A DNA stretch of 64,000 bases from Psococerastis gibbosa (lineage: Eukaryota; Arthropoda; Insecta; Psocodea; Psocidae), in the NCBI GenBank assembly GCA_963971405.1, contig OZ020488.1, positions 2,294,001 to 2,358,000 on the forward strand, given 5' to 3'. Below, piece by piece: positions 12,701-23,033 of the stretch. The first letter of the stretch is position 1. Every line of letters begins with the position of its first letter. Below the pieces are notes generated by a model. It was not told where the DNA came from. It saw nothing but the letters and a program-made list of their open reading frames with translations, and did not search any database. The translations under genes and the position numbers were made by a program.

Positions 12701-14740
12701 TTTTTGAAAGAAATCCAATTTCACAGAATATATCAATATTCTAGAACTATCAAAAATGCCAAATCCCTTAGGTACTTACCTAATGTTGCTCCACATTTTG
12801 ATAGATATGGATGTTACCGTCAATAACACCAGTTGGCCACAATTGTTGAACTCCTTCGACCTGACATCCTCAGTTTCTGTAATTTTTTAGAAATCAAGTT
12901 CAATAACTGGTCAATTGATGTAATTAGCGATGGCCACTGAATGTACACCAAATGCAGAGGAATATTGCCTCTAAGGGATATGACATTTTTTTAAAATCTA
13001 TATTTCCAGCTAAATTTGGTTGTTTACCCTCGTAAGATTTTTTTCCTCCTTTGCTTGTCTCTTAAACAACATTTAGTCTTGCACTTATTCCGCTCAAGTT
13101 TGCACTTCATTTTGTACACTGCAATATTTTCTACAAGTAACAGTGGCAACTTGACTCGTAACCGAACTTAGTAAAGTCGTTCTTGCTCCTGTTACATTGA
13201 GTCAATGGTAAGCTTGTCTAAGCTTGCCCATTATCACTGATAGGCTGACATGGAGGACGGGTGCGGAAATAATATCAATAATGTCCATGGTTTCGTTGGC
13301 ACTAACCAAATTACCAATGGCTTACTTTAAGTAGTCCATAAATAGCCGATGAGAAAAAAAAACACGCAATCACGATTATCGGCTTCGGTGGTAAGATGCG
13401 AGTCCCTGCATACTATGCTATCGGAGACGTGTCGTAACTCAACACGCGGGTACTAGCTAACCTGCAGAGGCGACTGAAGACCTCAATCAGATAGATTCAT
13501 TAAATTATTTGTTTGCAATCAACCTTTAGAAGAACCTAAATGGGTAGAATCTGGCCGAGCGTGATGTATAAGCCACCTTCCTTCCTGTCCCTCCACTACT
13601 GACCATTATACACTTGCTCAGGTTCTAGCCCCCCGCCCCTTCTCCTGGTTTCTGGATCTCTTTCTTGTGCTGAGACTACAGATAACTGCAACATAAGGTG
13701 CACATTGTTTAGGCGCTTATTCCACTTACGTCAATAGTCAATAGTAAATGTGATATTGACGGACATTTCAATTTTACTCTATGCCATAGTTAAAATTGAT
13801 CAATGATCATAGGGTAAAATCACGCGCTGCAAACAATAACAAACTAAAATGGCGTCATGGAATATGTTAAGTACAAACATTTTAATAGATTGTTTATAAA
13901 ACAGTTTTCATCCATTAAACAGATCGGTGAAGGTCGATCTTACTTCGGATCTCCTACTATTATTAGGTTTTGTTAAAAATAATAAGTGTACGAAGAAAAC
14001 AAATCCAAACAAAATTTCAAAAAACAAATGCAAACAAATTTCAAAAATTTGGCGCATATAGAAGAAAAGTGATCAATAGATGAAAAAACAAGTGGAATGT
14101 AGTGTATCAATGAAAAATTTAAGTGTCCGTCAATACCACATTGACTATTGACGTAGGTGGAATAAGCTCCTTAGATTGTTCTGATGCCATGTCACTGCAT
14201 GATCGAGTCTCAATATGAAGCAGTACAGGGGCCCACAAGCTATGTCAATTATAAAATGTCTATAATTACGGCTTTCACGTCTGATGATGAAGCAGTGGAA
14301 TCCAGGCTGACGGGCCGTGGTCGGTCTGAAAGAGTACTTCTTAACATTTCGTCAACATCTGCGGTCGACATCTTCAGTGAAACTACCTAAATTGTATCAT
14401 AGAGGTTTAGTAGCAACTGTATGGGCAAGAGGATGTGCACTAATATTTATACTAAGAGAAGGAGGGATGTGAATGCTAACTTGTTCGTAATTGGCTCGCT
14501 GTCAACTCAACTTAATATTAGTCCCATATTGCCCCGCTGCTAAGCCTCTGAGGTACAATCTTAGAAGTCTACCTAGTGCCACTGAAGATGTCGACCGTAG
14601 ATGTTGACGAAACGATTGGAAGTACACTTGCAGATCGACCAGGGCTCATAAGCCCGGATTCTACGTAAAGTGTATTTTTATTCATTTGTACTTATTGTTT
14701 TCAGATCAATGAAATCCGAGTGAAGTTGGGGGAACTATGA
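3431..14740 (+). CDS. ITPRID/KRAP-like IP3-receptor-interacting protein, multi-exon
   Basis: Eight exons join with matching phases: 3431-3741, 4041-5815, 7382-7610, 8011-8104, 10089-10318, 10591-10842, 11434-11676 and 14705-14740 (TGA). The total is 3,170 nt, about 1,056 codons. The first seen exon enters in phase 1, so the start codon lies on an unseen upstream exon. The exon at 7382-7610 encodes DPVEILLNLGFGGSPG followed by IPKRFL, which is the core of the domain by which KRAP/ITPRID and TESPA1 bind IP3 receptors; the next exon (NEFLKRELLQIQ) continues it. Upstream is TVQEWVDHLP, like the EWL-type motif before this domain in relatives. The product is inferred to be a cytoplasmic or membrane-associated partner of IP3 receptors in calcium signalling. 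The middle is acidic and repetitive. The length fits ITPRID1/2, about 1,000-1,250 residues from general knowledge of the family. The domain identity is fairly sure; exact orthology is not. Confidence 0.78.
4041..5815 (+). CDS. ITPRID-like gene, long acidic exon with internal repeats
   Basis: This exon is 1,775 nt, open throughout, with acceptor tatttttcag and donor gtgagt. It begins MLAERQSKYKQIAAFYLED and is then Asp/Glu/Ser/Asn/Val-rich and probably disordered. From about 4824 there are five degenerate tandem repeats of about 60 residues, with units starting near 4824, 5003, 5181, 5370 and 5559. The repeat core reads (I)PKTQSNDNT, a few residues, then QDALDKEVVVIN and a later ENDISEVKT. It ends SPVTVQEWVDHLPVKV just before the IP3R-binding domain exon. 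Confidence 0.8.
5816..7381 (+). other. Intron of the ITPRID-like gene with repeats
   Basis: This is a phase-2 intron (gtgagt at 5816, ttttcag to 7381). About 5930-6075 holds a short inverted repeat with ends like tgatatatagtatagcacg and its complement. About 7005-7320 is one copy of a dispersed repeat whose other copy lies inverted at about 19430-19760 (shared landmarks tggtgggacatgat and gtgtcgagtcctggtc). No exon was recognised in it. Confidence 0.5.
7382..7610 (+). CDS. ITPRID-like gene, IP3R-binding domain exon
   Basis: Acceptor cattttcag; one base completes the split Thr codon from 5815. The peptide starts EDRADEPMDRTSML, runs through a Ser-rich stretch SVQSSSSLDSLLDARRPD, then DPVEILLNLGFGGSPG and IPKRFLIPSK before the donor gtgatt. 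The DPVEILL-LGFG core and the IP-RF motif are the most conserved part of the KRAP/ITPRID/TESPA1 domain. This is the exon on which the gene identification rests. Confidence 0.85.
7652..7783 (+). pseudogene. Partial second copy of the IP3R-binding exon
   Basis: About 40 bases after the domain exon, an in-frame near copy reads PSVQSSSILNARRSDP then VKILLNLGFGSLPGID and soon reaches TAA at 7781-7783. It lacks the DSLLD segment, carries E-to-K in the core, and its downstream splice site is not obvious (ends tgtagcgtaattt). It is most likely a relic of a tandem exon duplication in the intron. A mutually exclusive alternative exon is less likely because of the stop and the weak splice signals. Confidence 0.65.
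8011..8104 (+). CDS. ITPRID-like gene, domain continuation exon
   Basis: Acceptor tatttttcag, donor gtaggt; enters in phase 0 and leaves in phase 1. It encodes CKGGDWNEFLKRELLQIQNF and onward to GFRGLSG. This position in the family holds a helix rich in FLEAQ-like residues after the RF-rich end of the previous exon, which fits. The split Gly codon is completed by the exon at 10089. Confidence 0.72.
8105..10088 (+). other. Intron of the ITPRID-like gene
   Basis: No exon was recognised. It contains an A-run at about 8832-8851 and a T-run at about 8957-8982 on the same strand. About 9330-9420 is a copy of a dispersed repeat, present again at about 15645-15735 (shared core atgcgtgtat then ccaaaaaggcgc). 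Confidence 0.5.
10089..10318 (+). CDS. ITPRID-like gene exon (basic, Ser-rich)
   Basis: Acceptor cttcag, donor gtaagc; two bases complete the split Gly codon. The peptide begins PNHQRPSAIVANIMEKLRER and continues basic and Ser/Asn-rich to LTPDNRKFLDSQ. The exon is much more GC-rich than the surrounding introns, as expected for constrained coding sequence. No separate domain is recognised. Confidence 0.72.
10591..10842 (+). CDS. ITPRID-like gene exon (RIIFGQKSF motif)
   Basis: This is 84 codons, phase 0 at both ends (caatttacag / gtcagc). It encodes GKISPEIPRRRIIFGQKSFA, a Ser/Gly linker, and ends VPTVAELLRMRRSSLQRQRK. The RIIFGQKSF block and the helical C-terminal end look conserved. The exon is open in one frame only and has well-formed splice sites. 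Confidence 0.74.
11434..11676 (+). CDS. ITPRID-like gene exon (acidic, coiled-coil end)
   Basis: This is 81 codons, phase 0 at both ends. It starts VEEALEDEEDHPAG, has IPEIWEPGKGPWRL in the middle and ends with a heptad-like helix FETLSRRVQTVPREELAAIL. The following exon at 14705 continues that helix in frame. Confidence 0.74.
12200..12277 (+). CDS. Possible 26-codon cassette exon of the ITPRID-like gene
   Basis: Acceptor ctattacag and donor ggtaaaa bound 78 nt open in frame (MWGIAPEDYMFDES then AMIFESDDSPTR), phase 0 at both ends. It could therefore be included or skipped without shifting the frame between 11676 and 14705. The acidic content fits the protein. There is no other proof, and a chance open segment is possible. 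Confidence 0.35.
13375..13530 (+). repeat. SINE-like dispersed repeat, family C, copy 1
   Basis: It matches about 35020-35210 along its length. Shared landmarks are gagacgtgtcgtaactc, then aacacg...gtac, a segment like agaggtcaatc, and attcattaaatta near the 3' end. The start of the second copy (aggtggcaagttggtag) resembles a pol III box A. No clear box B was found, so tRNA origin is only a guess. Confidence 0.45.
13712..14170. mobile_element. PIF/Harbinger-like foldback MITE, copy 1 (459 bp)
   Basis: Flanked by TTA at 13709-13711 and 14171-14173. Ends GGCGCTTATTCCACTTACG (left) and, inverted, GGAGCTTATTCCACCTACG (right), so the arms pair. The interior carries a block shared with other copies (gacatttcaattttactc, then gccatagttaaaattgat). 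A 3-bp TTA/TAA duplication with GGS...CATTCCA ends fits PIF/Harbinger. No protein is encoded. Confidence 0.75.
14272..14668. repeat. Large imperfect inverted repeat
   Basis: Two arms of about 150 bp face each other. The left contains tttcgtcaacatctgcggtc and the right its inverted form around gaccgtagatgttgacgaaa. Outer ends share an attcca/attcta-type segment near ggctgacgggcc and its mirrored ggctcataagccc. Fragments of related sequence occur near 34685-34735 and 49410-49500. The class is unknown. Confidence 0.5.
14705..14740 (+). CDS. ITPRID-like gene, terminal coding exon
   Basis: After a gttttcag acceptor, 11 codons INEIRVKLGEL and TGA follow in phase 0. Joined to LAAILEP at 11676 they complete an amphipathic helix and end the protein. 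No polyadenylation signal was pinned down with confidence downstream. Confidence 0.65.
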   Translation: MNEIRVKLGEL

Positions 14741-16429
14741 ACATACGAGTGGGACCACTCCGTTGACATATCCAATATAAAAAGACTGTCTGCACAATTT
14801 TACTTTGGTATAGTGTATAGTACTCTTAGTCTGATTTCTATCTACCATAACTTATGGCTACTATTTCTGCTATAGATTGGCCACTATAATATTCTGATTT
14901 TATTTATTTGAAATGGCGTACGTAGCTTAGAACTCCTAAACTATTTATATGCAGTATGTACAATGTCTTGTAAAAAATTCTTGATGCTTTATTATACTAG
15001 AGCGAGTTATTTTTCTGTAAGTTAACCGCAATTGTGATAGCTTTTGTACTTCAGCACTCTTTGCTACCTACTCATTGTATCTAGCTTTATTATAGGCAAA
15101 GATTTACTTACGGTATCTATAGGTCACTTTAAATTATTACTTCCATAATTATTAGCTAGAAAATGGCCCATTAAGTAAAGTGTATGGCAGTAACGAAAGG
15201 AAGACATGGAAAAATTGACAGAAACGGGATTCGAACTCGAGTGTCTCCATTTTTCCGGCTGGTATGCTAATCACTGCACTAAATCCGTCGCCGCCAAAGT
15301 CTCCACACCTTCCCGATGCTTTAGTCATTAGTGACTGATGCAGGTTTTGTAGTATTGGACAGTCTTCTGCGTCCTGTAGTTAAAAACAAACATCCAGCCG
15401 AATACATAAAAAGAAGTATTTACATCAAGAGTAAAAGGTGAACTTATGAGCGTGTGCCTTTTTTCCTATTTAAAACCAATTACTTTTATTTATTAGCATT
15501 TGCGTCGGGACATAAGCAAAAGCTCGTGGCCCAAGAAAATGCGACCTTTTACTCATGAATAAAGCCTTTTTCCACTTGAAGCAAATGCCCTTGCTCAACA
15601 TTTTTATGAATTGAAACACAAGCATCTGCTTCAATTATGTAATAATAAGAATGCGTGTATTCATAAAAAAAAAACATTACAATTTTTACTAAAACCACAA
15701 AGCCAAAAAGGCGCATGGGGATCATCACATGTCAAGTGTAACTTATACGCCTTTTTTATTTTTATGAATTCGGCTGAATGGCTACGATACTTTACAAGAA
15801 ATGGACCTCTTTCGTATAGAAATCTGTATAAGAACGACATCAAATCCCAATGTGTTGATATAGTTCTATATATAGAAGATACGGGACATTTGAGCGCGCC
15901 AAAAATATTGTTTTAATCCTGTGTACCTGGGTATGTTTTTCAATGGCTGGTCATAGGAGACGTGGAAATTAAAAAAAATCTTTTTGGTGGGAAGCGAATG
16001 TCCCATCTCTCCTACATAGAACTCTAGGTAATAATGTGCAAATACTTACTTATGGAAAATACCTGTTTAATAATTTTGTTTCTGTTATGTACTTGTAGCC
16101 TAATACATTTTTTAAAAAATTAAAAGTGGCTAGACTATATTATTGTTTACTACCCATTCACTAATTTGACTCCGTCCACAGGGCTTTTTGTAATACATTA
16201 CATTACATATTGTACATTATACCACCGGTCCTCAAAGGGGGGGGGGGCTCAAGGGGAGCAAAAACTAGGTTAAAAAAAATTAATTTGGGTGTTTAAAGGT
16301 ACCAAGGCTAAATAGGCCCCTACATCTTATTGGCCTAGGCTACGCCTCTAAAAAAAACTTCAAGTAATGATAATAATATAAGTAATGTACAGTATTAGAC
16401 CCTCAAACGAAAGGAAATTCTTGTGTTGA
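14741..16429. other. Non-coding stretch with dispersed repeats
   Basis: It holds a SINE-like repeat at about 15205-15310 and the dispersed repeat at about 15645-15735. Otherwise AT-rich with G runs near 16236. No exon was recognised. Confidence 0.5.
15205..15310 (-). repeat. tRNA-derived SINE-like repeat, family A, copy 1
   Basis: On the minus strand it has a box B ACTCGAGTTCGAATCCCG and, upstream, a box-A-like TTAGTGCAGTGATTAG. A related copy lies at 63740-63845 with the same order (gacagaaacgggattcgaa here, gacggaaacgagattcgaa there, then tgcactaaa and agtctccacac/t). It does not read as an intact tRNA. Confidence 0.6.
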
Positions 16430-16660
16430 ATGATGAGGCACACATGGTCTTCTTCCTCCTTAGTGCCGCGTGCGCAGCCCACCTGTTGCCGTAACTGTGA
16501 CGGCCCACTGTCATTGGTGCATGTCCTGCTGACCTGCCCTGACTTCGCTGGTCCCAGAGACTTTCTGCTGCTTCCGTACACAGTGCAACACCTGCTTATT
16601 GGAAATGGCAAGAGGGCCATTGCGTGCCTCAAGTCGACCCCCTTCTTCGGAATACTTTGA
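16430..16660 (+). mobile_element. Non-LTR retrotransposon C-terminal fragment
   Basis: The translated segment contains C-x2-C-x8-H-x4-C (CRNCDGPLSLVHVLLTC), the zinc knuckle that follows the RNase H or RT region in Jockey-type LINEs. It is followed by LKSTPFFGIL and TGA. The rest of the element is missing, so it is a 5'-truncated relic. No clear poly(A) or target duplication was found. Confidence 0.6.
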
Positions 16661-16924
16661 GGAGAGTCTGGGGTTGACAACAGAAGGGCAAAGCACCGAT
16701 TGTTTTTTATTATTTTACTGACGCGACGTTCCCTTCTCTTTCTATAAGAGAAAATATAAATAGGATAGCAATGCTCAAATGAGTAGTATCCAGCAGTTTA
16801 TGTCTTTTGGTACCTACTTATACAGAGCCTACGATAACCACGTACATGCACCTGCGAGCAGACTCAATTGATTTATAGAAGGCTGCCGCAGAAGTCATAA
16901 TGAAATTATTGCTTTCCAATTTAT

Positions 16925-18335
16925 ACGTAGTATAAGGAAAGATTTTTGATGGTCGAAATTTTCGATTCCGAGATTTCAACGGATTTACACGTTTTCAGGT
17001 CCCAGTAACCCAAAAAAGTGGTTTTTACGAAATGTCTGTCTGTCTGTTCGTCAAGCCCGTAGCTAGGATTTTTTTCGGGGGGGGGGGGGGGGCTGTGCCA
17101 ACTGAGATCCTAACTAGTGTAAATTTACTTCTTGAGGATTCAACTGTATCTAGTGTATTCCTTAGAGGTTATGGTGTTACTCGTATATACTATGATAGCA
17201 TAGGCACATCAAAAGGCAATTTATTGGAGGGTTTAGCTTCGGTGCGAACACAGGCTTATAACATATTGCGGATATGCGGACTAAAATGCGATGATATCAT
17301 TACGATGGTTTAAAAAAAAATTGAAAATATAAACGCAAAATAGTGGGGTTTGAGGCCTACGCATTTTAACAGCAGTAAAGTATGGATTTGACAAAGTCTA
17401 CAAAAGAATGCTTATTCATAAAAATTATATTGCATTTAACCAAATGAGGGGGGCCCTGGGGTCTCCCCCGGTGAAAATTTTTGCAAAATGTAACTGAGAA
17501 ACTGTGGGGTTTTACAGCAGGAAAGCTTGCAAAGGAATGCATATTCATATTGCTCCAAACAAGGGGACCGGGGCTCTCCCACGGGAGAAAATTTTGAAAA
17601 TTTAACTGCAAAACAGTGGGGTTATAAAGCAGGAAAGCTTGCAAAGGAATGTATAGACTATTCATTTTGCACCAAACAGGGGGACCGGGGGTCTCCCCCG
17701 GGGGAAAATTTTTGAAAAAATAGATGCGAAATAGTGAGGTTTTAAGATTTTAACAGAAGTAAAGTTTATAATTTACTTAGGAAGACATATTCATGTTACC
17801 GAGCAAACATTTATTTAATTCTCAATTTTTCATTTCGGGGGGGGGGGGCGGCAGGCCAATAAGCCCCCACCCCTTGGCTACGGACTTGCTGTTCGTTGAT
17901 TTCTGGGCAAACTACTCGGTCGATTTTGATGAAATTCGGCATATAGGTTCACAAAAATCATAACTCGGGAATTTTTTTATTTATTTGGGGCTAACTTAAT
18001 TTGGGGGGGTTTTATTCTCAAAAAACGTCTAAAAAATTATTTCTCCAAAACGGCTCCAACGATTTCTTTTAAATTCACATATATTGTAGTCGTTATTAAT
18101 GTTAACGAAATGCGGGGGGCCGCTTGCCCCTTGATTGGTTGCTTCTGAGGGTAAAAAAATTAAAATAACTAAATTTTAATGAAAAATGACTAAAAAATAA
18201 TTTTTCTGTGAAATCTATCGATGATTTCTAACTTCAGGTATGTTTTAGGTGTTAAATTGAGTAACGAAACCGGACTGCTTTCCCAGAAAAGTATTTGGTT
18301 TTGTAAAAAAAAATGTTTTTTTGAAAAAATGATAG
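16925..18335 (+). repeat. Dispersed repeat R1, interrupted by a hAT-like element
   Basis: The repeat runs 16925-17051 and resumes at 17889-18335. Landmarks in order: gatttcaacggatttacac, cagtaacccaaaaaagtgg, a (tgtc)n run, gggcaaactactcggtcg, gatgaaattcggcatatagg and, further on, aaaacggctccaacgatt. Other copies: 2575-2710, 33180-33745 (minus), about 39200-39480, 42520-42770 (minus), 44950-45180 and about 47960-48110 (minus). It encodes nothing convincing and its class is unknown. Confidence 0.65.
17052..17888. mobile_element. Non-autonomous hAT-like transposon (837 bp)
   Basis: Ends CAAGCCCGTAGCTAGG and, inverted, CAAGTCCGTAGCCAAGG, each followed by a long G run. Flanked by a perfect 8-bp repeat CTGTTCGT at 17044-17051 and 17889-17896. 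Removing it and one repeat restores the R1 repeat seen at 33180-33745. Inside are tandem, diverging blocks of roughly 100 bp around 17440-17720 (aagcaggaaagcttgcaaag repeated). No transposase. Confidence 0.85.
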
Positions 18336-20214
18336 AAAATTCACGCTCAAATGCATTGCATGCCCTGCCAGTATTGCTATGTGGTAATGTGTTGGTCTGA
18401 CCTAACTCGGACCGGTTCTTTTATAGGTGATTATTCATCTAGAGGTGTAGCTCGGTGTAGGTGTACATAATATGTAGATTGCTAAAAGGTAGGTACGGGT
18501 AAATGAGAATAGAATTTTAGAAAACAATATTTTTTTTTAAATTTACCAGCTTTTTATTTGAATTTGACTCAATGTTGGCTACAATGTTTTTTCCTAAAAA
18601 CTGATTGGCTGATTGAAACTGAAAGGCGGGAAAATGTGTAAGTTTTCCACTAAGGCGGTGGAGAGTTCCTTGGGTAAGATACTCGAAAACTAGTTGTAAC
18701 AAGTCTACCGCGAAGCTGGACAACCAGAAAGGGGGAAAAAAAATCAGAGTTTATATTGAAAGAAAATGGACGCACGGATTAGGGAGGAAGATGCGCCAGG
18801 TATGCTATTGTACAGTGGGTACCTACTATTGTATATAATAGTAGGCCTATAACGTAGTACCGTACCCTATGTTGTATAGCATTTTTGCTGTACCGTATAG
18901 TAGGCTATATGGATTTGCCTCCAGCCAACTATTCTCTTCTGGTCCTACTGAAGGTTGTAATGGTTTCAACGACCTGTAAATATATTTTATAGGGCTAACA
19001 CATTTTTAGTTCTTAACACATCTATTAATTAAGAGACATCAACCCCCGCTCCCCCCGAAATTTCTTTGGCTTACATTAAATACAATAGGCGAATGAGGTC
19101 ACGCCCTTCAGCAGGCTTCGCGCTTTGGTAGGCCTCACAGCACTTACTCGTAGGCTAACGTTGTGTAGCCTATCAAGAAACCCACTATTTCGCGCCATAT
19201 TATTCAAAAAATTGCACTCGTTGGAGACCTTTTAGAAGTTTTATTTAAAGTCTTAGTCTTTAAAATCTATAGCTTTTCTACTTTCAATAGAAATGCGTAT
19301 AGCCTATAAATTCCCCCGCGGGGGAGACCCCCGTCCCACCGCATACTAACCTGACTGTCAAGATTTTTATGTAGGCCTACGTAGAGTTAAAATATCCAAA
19401 ATATATGTTGTTTGTTGTTTCTAACGCCTGCTTTCAGCATTTCTGCTTTAAGCAACCCTGTCAGCCTGGCGGTGGAGTGAGTCTGTTTGTTAACTTGAGG
19501 TACCCTAAGGGCAGACTCTTTCACCTCGGGAGAAGGGGGAATTGACTGACAGAATGTACCTCCTGATTATGGTGGATTCCGAACCACTTGGGGAACATGG
19601 TAGTCGCACGATTGTATCGGAGGTGACCAGGACTCGACACGCACGTAGACTGACTGGTATATAGTCTCAGAGCGTTATCATGTCCCACCATGTTTCCCTT
19701 CCGACGCTGTGCACACTACAAGTTTGCCGCAGTTTGAAACATGGTCTGCTCTAATGGATTCAACATGGTAAGGCCGTTGGCGTATCCAAAATATATAGCC
19801 AATGGTAATACGTGGTGAATGGTAAATAAGAATAAAATTATAAATAACTTTGCACTTTATTCCACACATTTTATTTTATTATAGGCCTATTTTATTTTAA
19901 TTAATGATTTTATTCTTATTTGTCATATGTATCACTGGAGAAACTGTCTCATGGTTTCCATTGGTGAATGGTCATAATATTGTATATTCATTAGGGTAGG
20001 CTCTTCTGCTTTCGAAATCTAAATTCGCCTATAGATTATTAACAAAGGCGGCAAGATAAAGTATAGCGCGTCATGGCCATGACAGAGGATCCTATACCGC
20101 AGTGGTTCAGTCCATAGAGGCCAGAAACTTCAATGGATATCAGATGTAGGTGCCCCATTTGGTCGTCCGTGCATGATGGTCCTGAAATAACCATCCCTTA
20201 CATACATGTTATAG
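18336..20214. other. Non-coding stretch with one dispersed repeat
   Basis: Only the inverted partner of the 7005-7320 repeat (about 19430-19760) is recognised. Otherwise AT-rich, with several taggccta words. An upstream exon of the zinc-finger gene that follows may lie here or further 5', but was not recognised. Confidence 0.5.
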
Positions 20215-21296
20215 GATTACGTCAAGACGATGGAGAAAATCTGACTGATAATAATATAAGACCGCCATCAGAAAGTGGGGAGACGCCATTGTTAGGTCAA
20301 GCAGTACAAATAATGCCTCCCGATACAACCCGACCAACTGCAGAAGGAGAGGGAACATCATCACCAGGTCAGAATATGTAATTGGTACTTGGTACCTTAA
20401 GTTACAACTTCTAGGCCTACAGGCTACAGGAGTTAGGGGGGGGGGGGCATTAATGCCAGATCAAGCCGTACCAATGACGACTTAGATATACAATCTGGCC
20501 TACTGATGACGGTGAGAAGCCATCGTCATCGTCTTGTGCCGCTGCTGATTTTGGAACATTGCGCTATGACTTGGCCTTCTGACAGTCATGATGCCTGCTA
20601 GTACAACGTACCTGCCCTGCTGATTGTTAAATACCTACCGTAAACAATAAAAATGTAGCCTAAATGGACAAACCACAGATTAATGCTGGCATTGTGCGAC
20701 GTACAATTCAATGCAGCTCATTAAATTTAATCGTCCTCTATATTATAGAGAGTTTATATATAACTGAGTGATTAGTAATGTGATCCATTTGGACTTATCC
20801 TTACATTGTTTTAGGATCATCTGAAGAAGACGCAGCTAGTTGTGGTAGTAATAATGAGCCTACAGATGGCGGGGAGACATCAACACCAGTACATACTCTA
20901 CAAATGATGCCATATGATCCAACCTGGTTTGTTGACGTTGAGGAGTCATCACTATCATCATTGTCATCAACGTCATCGTCATCACGTCAGACTGTGGAAT
21001 CGTTGCCTTACTTAATGACTGGACCCGCAGCAACAGACAGTGCACCATCGTCGTCGTCTGAGGAACCTTTCGTGCCTGACGTAATAAATGGCGCTCCAAA
21101 CGGTCAGGGACCGTCATCATCCGAACACCAGTGTCAGATTTGCTTACAATATTTTCCTCGTGATGATGGATTGCGGAGGCATAAAGAAACACACACACAA
21201 GAGCCACAATACCAATGTCAGTTATGTTTGCAATGTTTTCCCCAATATTCTAACTTACTTGTACATATGAGAATGCACACTGTAGAACATTCGTAA
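20215..21296 (+). CDS. Two-finger C2H2 protein with Q-x-x-Q-x-M-P repeats
   Basis: Two exons join in phase 1: 20215-20367 (acceptor gttatag, donor gtcaga) and 20815-21296 (acceptor ttttag, stop TAA). The first encodes an acidic start LRQDDGENLTDNN and the unit GQAVQIMPPDTTRPTA. The second has SSEEDAASCG, another unit TLQMMPYDPTWF, a Ser-rich stretch, and two C2H2 fingers (CQICLQYFP...HKETH and CQLCLQCFP...HMRMH), then TAA. The repeat unit is shared with the exons at 28714 and 35537. A 5' exon with the start codon is missing from the reading. Likely a nuclear DNA-binding protein, by inference from the fingers. Confidence 0.6.
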
Positions 21297-22289
21297 ATGT
21301 CCGATATTGTTTATGAAGAATGATTTTCCCATCACAGCGTGGGTGCACAGCATGTCAGTCATCGATGTCTTATAGACTAACGCAATAATGTCAGGGACAT
21401 TTAACATTCGAAAAATGATTGGGTTATAGTTGCAACAAAATGATTATAGGGATATAATTATAAATAAGTCGGTCTACGCCATTTAATGCTATGAAAATGC
21501 CCTTATTGTTGTATGCATATGGAGAATAGAGGGGAATATATGCTTTTGCCCATACTAAATTAAAAAGGTACTGTAAGAAAATATACCCTGATCCCAAATG
21601 GACTGATCGGAGATGTTACAGTAGTTCACACGTTAAAATTAATATTCAGGATCCTCAAAAAGGAACATTTCATTGATGCATAAAACTATGCTTTTTACAT
21701 CGGAGTCAGTGCCATCGAGTAGTGAGGGGTCAACTTAAAGTGTGTATTTTTTCGTCACTTCACTCCTGAGCCCAGCTGGATGGTCCGTGAATTCAAATAT
21801 CAGCTAAACGTGATTAATGGGAACACATATCATAGTGTTGCCTAAATAAAGTGGCGAAACGGGACAGACCGTTTTTCAAATTATCACAGCATGACGAATG
21901 TACGATTGACACCATCACCATCGATTTTGCAATTTACAATATATCATTTTAAGTATGGGGAAAAACTCACTCCCCTCTATTCTCCATGTGCGTGCAATAC
22001 GGACATTTCCATAGCTTAAAATGACCGCAGAATACGTCGACTATGTTACCTTGCTAACTTGTCATATAAGCCAGGGATGGGATTGGTGTTAGAATTTGTT
22101 GATTTAGCCATTTAGGCCTATAAAGCAGGCTATACTGTGTACTTGTATGTTTATTAATGAATGGACCCATTAATTTTTGTTAAACTTATTTTATTAATAG
22201 ACTTGTGATAACTAACAGCTCCTGCAATAATGCAATTTTTGTTCAATGCCTTATTATGATAAAGTTATAGTTGACTATGTAGGTATAGG
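21297..22289. other. Non-coding stretch after the two-finger gene
   Basis: AT-rich, probably containing the 3' UTR of the two-finger gene. No convincing exon or named repeat was seen. Confidence 0.4.
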
Positions 22290-22510
22290 CTTGCATTTTT
22301 TTTTTTCTTCTTCCTCTTCCCTCTTAGTGCGGGGGTCATCCCCGAGCTCGGCCATTAGTTTTTCCTCTTGGACCAGCGAGTTCTTCAATTCTTTCCTCAA
22401 TGGTTGTCCTCGGTCTACCAATGGGTCTACTACCTTCTGCTATAACCTTCGAGTGGCCCTATTCTCGTCCATCCTTTGAACGTAGCCAATCCATTGTAGC
22501 TGCGCAACTT
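22290..22510 (-). mobile_element. LINE C-terminal relic (RTE-like tail)
   Basis: On the minus strand it reads LQWIGYVQRMDENRATRRL, an in-frame stop, then VDRGQPLRKELKN. The pattern W-x-G-x-V-x-R-M-x-x-x-R is typical of the region downstream of the RT domain in RTE/CR1-type LINEs. It ends in a TTC-rich simple repeat on the plus strand. Truncated and disabled. Confidence 0.55.
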
Positions 22511-23033
22511 GCATATTAATAGAAATAAAACAAGGCAGTCTAGAAAACTGCCCTCCTCTGATTGACAGTCAATTTTAAGCGAGGCCAGGTGACCTGATGT
22601 ACTCGTGTAATGGAACCAGACAGCACCCCCCCTAAAAAAAAAAAATCTTGGCATTACTCTAGATAGAATTGAACTTTCCTGGCGGGCGACATTTCACTAC
22701 ATACTATATTATGATTGCGGCTCCTCCGAAAAAAATCCGGGTTACGAACCTGTTTGCTTAGTATCGATGGAAATACTATTATATAGGCTTAAATAGGACT
22801 CTGCGGAAGTAGGGCTCTACACTACAGTCCCACCATCACTTGGAAAGTGACCGTGAGGAATACACTGAACGGCACATCTACCAATGCGTTGTGGTGCCGT
22901 GTGCAGTAATAATTCTTACCAAGGGTTTTCAAGCTCTGGATTGTCTATCGGCTATAGATATAATTAGACGAGGTATTTCAGTATGATTTCGCTGCAGAGT
23001 AATCTCAAGTATTTTTTTTTATGTACAGGGCAA

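Larger units (their letters stand above)
12278..14704 (+). other. Last intron of the ITPRID-like gene, filled with repeats
   Basis: It contains a SINE-like repeat (about 13375-13530), a PIF/Harbinger-like foldback (13712-14170) and a larger inverted repeat (about 14272-14668), each listed separately. About 12780-12890 shows sequence related to the middle of the foldback at 45740-45985. No exon beyond the candidate at 12200 was recognised. Confidence 0.5.
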
